Below, one piece after another: positions 6,590 to 7,354 of a stretch of 7,354 bases of DNA. The first letter of the stretch is position 1. Each line of letters starts with the position of its first letter. Source of the stretch: Bacillota bacterium (GTDB lineage: Bacteria > Bacillota > Clostridia > UBA1381); assembly GCA_021203665.1 (NCBI GenBank), contig JAJQAT010000156.1, positions 1 through 7,354 on the forward strand, given 5' to 3'. The position numbers and the translations under genes are program-made. The notes below the pieces were generated by a model. The model saw only the letters and a list, made by a program, of their open reading frames with translations. It was not told the origin of the DNA and did no database searches.

Positions 6590-7167
6590 ACAGCTTCGGC
6601 TCGGACGTTATAGCCGGCTACAGCGCGGCGGTTAAGCTGAACACATTCGCGATAACCAGCTTCGGCACACTCGGCAACGCGATGTCAAGCTATACCGCGC
6701 AGAATACCGGCGCGGGAAAGCTTTTCCGCATACCGCAAGGCTTGAAAGCGGCGGTTGTTATGCTGATAATTGTAGCACTGCCGTTTTTCGCGGCGTATTT
6801 TATCTTCCCGAATGCTATGATGAAGATATTTGTAAACAGCGGCGAAAGCGGTATTATAGAGGTCGGCAGAATGTTTTTGCGAATTGCGTCGCCGTTCTAT
6901 TTTATCGCGGCGACAAAGCTCACCGTTGACGGAATATTGAGAGGTGCCGGACTGATGAAGGAGTTTATGGCGTCCACCTTCGCGGATTTACTGCTGAGGG
7001 TCGTTCTCGCCTACGCGCTCTCGTATATGCTCGGCTCCGAGGTGGGAATATGGCTGTCCTGGCCGATAGGCTGGACCATCGCGGCAGTACTCTCCTGCGC
7101 GTTTTACGCCGTGTTTTATAAAAAGCGATTGAAAAAAAGCAAGGTTGATTTAAATAAAAATATTTAA
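6568..7167 (+). CDS. MATE transporter C-terminal fragment as literally read
   Basis: This frame can be opened by a GTG at 6568 inside the frameshift site and runs for 199 residues as the C-terminal half of the MATE fold. It has no convincing ribosome binding site, and the GTG is most likely a product of the duplication rather than a real start. It overlaps the N-terminal fragment by 22 bases. Confidence 0.55.
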   Translation: MFIQSRVNSFGSDVIAGYSAAVKLNTFAITSFGTLGNAMSSYTAQNTGAGKLFRIPQGLKAAVVMLIIVALPFFAAYFIFPNAMMKIFVNSGESGIIEVGRMFLRIASPFYFIAATKLTVDGILRGAGLMKEFMASTFADLLLRVVLAYALSYMLGSEVGIWLSWPIGWTIAAVLSCAFYAVFYKKRLKKSKVDLNKNI

Positions 7168-7199
7168 CCCGCGGCGGGAATGAGCGGCTCTAAGCCTGC

Positions 7200-7256
7200 G
7201 ATTTGCCTTGCAAATCGTTCACCTTTAACAAGGGAGACTTGCAGAGCATAGCCGGA
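7200..7256 (+). repeat. Hairpin intergenic repeat, diverged direct copy on the right flank
   Basis: GATTTGC (7200-7206) pairs with GCAAATC (7210-7216) around CTT, a variant of the CATTTGC hairpin at 151-167. It is followed by CACC, then TTTAACAAGGGAGA and CTTGCAGAGCATAGCCGGAA, which parallels 177-210 with a few substitutions. Four bases (TCCC) of the CCTCCCTT arm are missing here, so its second hairpin is broken. It begins 32 bases after the transporter stop, and 7168-7199 shows nothing further. Confidence 0.65.
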
Positions 7257-7269
7257 AATGCGGTGCAAT

Positions 7270-7302
7270 CCCTCATCCGTCGGCTCCGCCGACGGATGAG
7301 GG
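7270..7302. repeat. Perfect 15-bp-stem hairpin with three-base loop
   Basis: CCCTCATCCGTCGGC (7270-7284) is exactly complementary to GCCGACGGATGAGGG (7288-7302) around TCC. It could stop or stabilise the transcript from the upstream operon, but there is no T-run after it on either strand, so I class it as part of the repeat rather than an intrinsic terminator. The same left arm occurs at 241-255. Confidence 0.8.
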
Positions 7303-7354
7303 AAGCCTCCCTTGTCTAAAGGGAGGTGGCATTTGCGGAGCAAATGACGGAGGG
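7303..7354 (-). repeat. Double-hairpin intergenic repeat, inverted copy at the window end
   Basis: Read on the minus strand this is nearly the same as 143-191: CCCTCCGT, the CATTTGC-TCC-GCAAATG hairpin (7330-7346 on the plus strand), CCACC, and the CCTCCCTT/AAGGGAGG hairpin (7306-7313 with 7319-7326). The only changes seen across that stretch are in the loop of the second hairpin (five bases, not four). The element may continue beyond the window. Confidence 0.75.

Larger units (their letters stand above)
5807..7167 (+). pseudogene. MATE-family multidrug/Na+ antiporter-like transporter, frameshifted
   Basis: This is a polytopic inner-membrane exporter of the MATE family, which expels cationic compounds in exchange for Na+ or H+; the substrate cannot be told from sequence. 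Removing two bases at the TGTG of 6567-6570 yields one 452-residue protein, the usual MATE length. The first half has DLTEGKPSKVLWGFSIPML, then about six hydrophobic segments to residue 230, including QQLYNIVDSVVAGKFIG and LGDSRTPLYFL. The second half has NSFGSDVIAGYSAAVKLN, TAQNTGAGK and RGAGLMKEF, with six more segments and a basic tail. The break falls after Asn253-Leu254, in what should be the seventh membrane segment. Both halves are otherwise well kept, so the lesion is recent or a sequence error. ATG 5807 is preferred over ATG 5798 because AGAAAG at 5791-5796 is ten bases from the former but only one from the latter. It is probably the last gene of the purF operon (32-base gap). Confidence 0.85.

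Noticed and set aside
7168..7199. Terminator straight after the MATE gene
   Set aside because: Only a four-base-pair stem (CCCG with CGGG) can be drawn and no T-run follows.
7200..7354. CRISPR array
   Set aside because: The repeats are self-complementary intergenic units without regular spacers, and no cas genes are present.

Overview
The window reads as a piece of chromosome from an anaerobic, low-to-mid GC member of the Clostridia (Firmicutes/Bacillota), probably a gut-type Oscillospiraceae/Ruminococcaceae relative. This rests on three things: a short cobalamin-dependent methionine synthase lacking the AdoMet-binding reactivation domain, a Bacillus-type PurF with a propeptide and a 4Fe-4S cysteine set, and intergenic hairpin repeats of the CCCTCCGT/CCACCTCCC style that I recall as common in that group. 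Species cannot be fixed from the sequence alone.

Layout. Bases 1-403 hold no convincing gene. They are a mosaic of short palindromic repeats. A methionine synthase (metH, 417-2834) follows with a good ribosome binding site. A near-consensus sigma-A promoter sits in the 114-base gap after it (TTGAAT, 17 bases, TATAAT) and starts an apparent operon: purF (2949-4328), a PurF-like paralog (4356-5774) 27 bases later, and a MATE-family membrane transporter (5807-7167) 32 bases after that. The transporter is split by a two-base frameshift near 6567-6570. The window ends (7200-7354) in a second mosaic of the same hairpin repeats, partly in direct and partly in inverted orientation relative to the left block.

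How the genes may work together. PurF makes 5-phosphoribosylamine from PRPP and glutamine, the committed step of purine synthesis. MetH regenerates tetrahydrofolate from methyl-tetrahydrofolate, and purine synthesis uses formyl-tetrahydrofolate, so their adjacency is plausible but the functional link is inference.

The most interesting gene is the paralog. It keeps the PRPP-binding loop and the cysteines of the Fe-S cluster but has lost every glutaminase residue that I could place: the N-terminal Cys is Gly, the RYSTTG glutamine loop is deleted, HNGN is TVGL, and the catalytic-site Asp is Gln. It therefore looks like a dedicated, glutaminase-dead PurF relative made beside a fully active PurF. 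Its true reaction or role is not established by anything in the window.
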